Under the pieces are notes generated by a model that saw only the letters and a program-made list of their open reading frames with translations, had not been told where the DNA came from and did not search any database. The position numbers and the translations under genes are program-made. A stretch of DNA of 7,663 nt, taken from Propionibacteriaceae bacterium (GTDB taxonomy: Bacteria > Actinomycetota > Actinomycetes > Propionibacteriales > Propionibacteriaceae). The stretch is from the NCBI GenBank assembly GCA_031260385.1, contig JAIRKB010000201.1, forward strand, positions 1 through 7,663, read 5' to 3'. Below, piece by piece: positions 6,194 through 7,663 of this stretch; the first letter of the stretch is position 1; each line of letters opens with the position of its first letter.

Positions 6194-6985
6194 ATGGACG
6201 TCATTATTTGCCCCGATGAATCACAGGTTGGAATTGTTAGCGCCGCGAAGATCGCCAAGTTGGCGGCTGAAGTCGGGCCTAAGGTGGTGTTTGGGGTTGC
6301 CACCGGGTCATCACCGCTCGCCACCTATGCCGAATTAGCGCGCCGGGTGGCCACCGGAAAACTCGATGTCTCTCAGGCGCAGGCCTTTGCCCTCGATGAA
6401 TATGTTGGTCTACCCCACGATCATCCCTTGTCCTATACCGACACCATTCGGCGCACGGTCACCGAACCGCTTGGTCTTGATCCGGATCGGGTTCACGTTC
6501 CCGACGGCCGTCTGGAAGGGCTGGCTGACGCTGGGGAACGTTACGAAGCGGCGATCAAAGCCGCTGGTGGGGTCGATATTCAGATCCTCGGCATTGGCTC
6601 GAATGGCCATGTGGGCTTTAACGAGCCCTCGAGTTCTTTGCACTCGCGGACGCGGATGAAGACCCTCACCCAGCAGACCCGCGAGGATAATGCGCGGTTC
6701 TTTGAGTCTTTGGCGGAGGTGCCGCGCCACTGTGTCACCCAAGGATTGGGTACGATCCTGGACGCTCGGCATGTGGTCTTGGTCGCCAATGGCGTTGGCA
6801 AGGCGGCAGCGATTGCAGCGATCGTCGAAGGTCCGGTGACCGCGATGTGGCCGGGCTCGGTTCTGCAATTACACGAGCATGCCACGATTGTGGTTGATGA
6901 GGCGGCGGCAAGTTTGCTGACCCTAGCTGACTACTACCGACAGGCTTACGAATCCCTGCCGGCTTGGCAGCGTTTGGACCTGTGA
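6194..6985 (+). CDS. nagB: Glucosamine-6-phosphate deaminase
   Basis: This cytoplasmic enzyme converts glucosamine-6-phosphate to fructose-6-phosphate and ammonia, the last step that brings amino sugars into glycolysis. The 263 residues match the usual length (E. coli 266). Landmarks are the phosphate-binding GVATGSSPLATY (34-45), FALDEY (65-70) with the general-base aspartate D68, and GIGSNGHVGFNEP (133-145) with H139 and E144. SRTR (151-154) and MWPGSVLQLHEHATIVVDE (218-236) complete the fold. N137 stands at the position of D141 in the E. coli enzyme; I recall this variant from many Gram-positive homologues and do not read it as loss of function. AAGGA at 6184-6188 lies five bases before the ATG. 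The stop TGA overlaps the nagA ATG by one base. Likely repressed by the ROK regulator encoded divergently. Confidence 0.97.
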   Translation: MDVIICPDESQVGIVSAAKIAKLAAEVGPKVVFGVATGSSPLATYAELARRVATGKLDVSQAQAFALDEYVGLPHDHPLSYTDTIRRTVTEPLGLDPDRVHVPDGRLEGLADAGERYEAAIKAAGGVDIQILGIGSNGHVGFNEPSSSLHSRTRMKTLTQQTREDNARFFESLAEVPRHCVTQGLGTILDARHVVLVANGVGKAAAIAAIVEGPVTAMWPGSVLQLHEHATIVVDEAAASLLTLADYYRQAYESLPAWQRLDL

Positions 6986-7663
6986 TGTTAATCCGGGCGC
7001 GCCAACTCCTGGTTGAGGATGGGCTGGTTGACGATGGGTGGGTGCTTGTTGTCGGCGAAAGCATTGTTGACTGGGGGGTTGGGGCGCCTGGTGATCGGGT
7101 TGATGTTGAGGCTGGGGTGCCTGGTGACTCGGTTGACGGGATTTTTGCGGTTGACGGGATTTATCCGGCTGACGGGATTTTTTCGGCTGACGGGATCGTT
7201 AGCCCGGGGTTTGTCGATGTTCACTGCCATGGCGGGGGCGGGGCGAACTTCGGGGCTGATGCCGATGAGGTCGAGACGGTTTTAGCGACCCATCTCGCGC
7301 ATGGTACGACGACGATGGTGGCCTCGACGGTGACGGGGACGATCGACGACCTATGTGCCCAGGTGGCGGTCTTGGGGGGGTTTGTCGCTGACGGTCGACT
7401 GGCGGGGATCCATCTGGAGGGGCCCTGGTTGGCGCCGAGCTATAAGGGGGCCCACGATGAGAGCCTGTTAGTCGCGCCCCAGATTGCTGACATCGCCCGG
7501 CTGGTTGCGGCCAGTGGTGGGGCGATTCGGATGGTGACGATTGCCCCCGAACTGCCGGGGGCCCTAGCAGCGATCGAATATTTGAAGGGTCTGGGGGTGG
7601 TGTCGGCAATCGGGCACACCGGGGCCGATCTGGCCCTGACTAGGAGCGCGATTGCGGCGGGGG
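6985..7663 (+). CDS. nagA: N-acetylglucosamine-6-phosphate deacetylase, C-terminal part missing at window edge
   Basis: This amidohydrolase removes acetate from GlcNAc-6-phosphate, supplying NagB. The first 226 residues are visible, open to the right edge. Landmarks are SPGFVDVHCHGGGG (73-86) with the metal ligands H80 and H82, GIHLEGPWL (141-149) with metal ligand E145, GAHD (155-158), VTIAPELPG (184-192) and IGHTGAD (209-215) with metal ligand H211. Keeping H-x-H suggests the two-metal type, unlike E. coli NagA, which lacks these histidines. The start overlaps the nagB stop (TGATG), and no clear Shine-Dalgarno sequence precedes it, so translation probably depends on reinitiation after nagB. 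The odd part is residues 50-73, a run of four DGI-type hexapeptides encoded by an 18-base tandem repeat; a related 11-residue repeat, G-A/V-PGD-R/S-VD, lies just before it (33-51). The segment between the N-terminal strand and SPGF is roughly 20 residues longer than in E. coli NagA. Confidence 0.95.
   Translation, partial: MLIRARQLLVEDGLVDDGWVLVVGESIVDWGVGAPGDRVDVEAGVPGDSVDGIFAVDGIYPADGIFSADGIVSPGFVDVHCHGGGGANFGADADEVETVLATHLAHGTTTMVASTVTGTIDDLCAQVAVLGGFVADGRLAGIHLEGPWLAPSYKGAHDESLLVAPQIADIARLVAASGGAIRMVTIAPELPGALAAIEYLKGLGVVSAIGHTGADLALTRSAIAAG
7132..7203 (+). repeat. Four-copy 18-base in-frame tandem repeat inside nagA
   Basis: Units start at 7132, 7150, 7168 and 7186. The core TGACGGGAT is identical in all four and the flanks vary slightly. 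Each unit encodes V/A-D-G-I-x-x: VDGIFA, VDGIYP, ADGIFS and ADGIVS. The last unit is the one that aligns with the normal family segment ahead of SPGF. Eighteen bases is a multiple of three, so gain or loss of a unit keeps the frame. Confidence 0.9.

Noticed and set aside
6410..6868. Minus-strand frame of 152 codons opposite nagB
   Set aside because: It is antisense to a complete nagB with all catalytic motifs, and no family features are visible in its translation.
7132..7203. CRISPR array
   Set aside because: The 18-base units abut directly with no spacers and are translated in frame within nagA.
6988..7230. Minus-strand frame with repeated NPVxR/NPVNR motifs
   Set aside because: The apparent peptide repeat is only the reverse reading of the nagA tandem repeat; nagA on the plus strand has the family motifs and overlaps nagB correctly.

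Overview
The window holds an almost complete amino-sugar (N-acetylglucosamine or chito-oligosaccharide) uptake and breakdown locus. It is arranged as two divergent operons around a 222-base control region at 5972-6193. The DNA is moderately to highly GC-rich. The lipoprotein signal, the separate CUT1-type sugar permease pair without its own ATPase, the ROK regulator and an apparently leaderless GTG start all suggest an actinomycete (Actinomycetota). I cannot name the genus from the sequence.

The minus-strand operon reads right to left. It starts with a ROK-family repressor with a winged-helix DNA-binding domain (4835-5971). Then come a solute-binding lipoprotein (3464-4795), a MalF-like permease (2470-3378), a MalG-like permease (1526-2473) and a ROK sugar kinase (570-1493). 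The last gene is a GlmU-like nucleotidyltransferase (1-573) that runs off the left edge. The ends of the genes are tightly joined: two ATGA overlaps and short gaps with good ribosome binding sites. A strong hairpin lies between the binding-protein and permease genes.

The plus-strand operon begins with nagB, glucosamine-6-phosphate deaminase (6194-6985). It overlaps by one base (TGATG) the start of nagA, N-acetylglucosamine-6-phosphate deacetylase (6985 to the right edge, incomplete).

Inferred pathway: the lipoprotein and two permeases import the sugar, using an ATPase encoded elsewhere. The ROK kinase phosphorylates it, NagA removes the acetyl group, and NagB converts glucosamine-6-phosphate to fructose-6-phosphate and ammonia. 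The ROK repressor probably senses a pathway sugar or sugar phosphate and controls both promoters. The GlmU-like protein may link the pool to UDP-sugar synthesis, although its nucleotide-binding loop is unusual.

The genes are recognisable and no wholly unknown system is evident. The points worth a second look are the GlmU-like protein with an altered signature loop, a duplicated REP-like 18-base element translated inside the MalG-like permease, a four-copy 18-base in-frame repeat expanding NagA, and a shared TTAGTAA motif overlapping both predicted divergent promoters.
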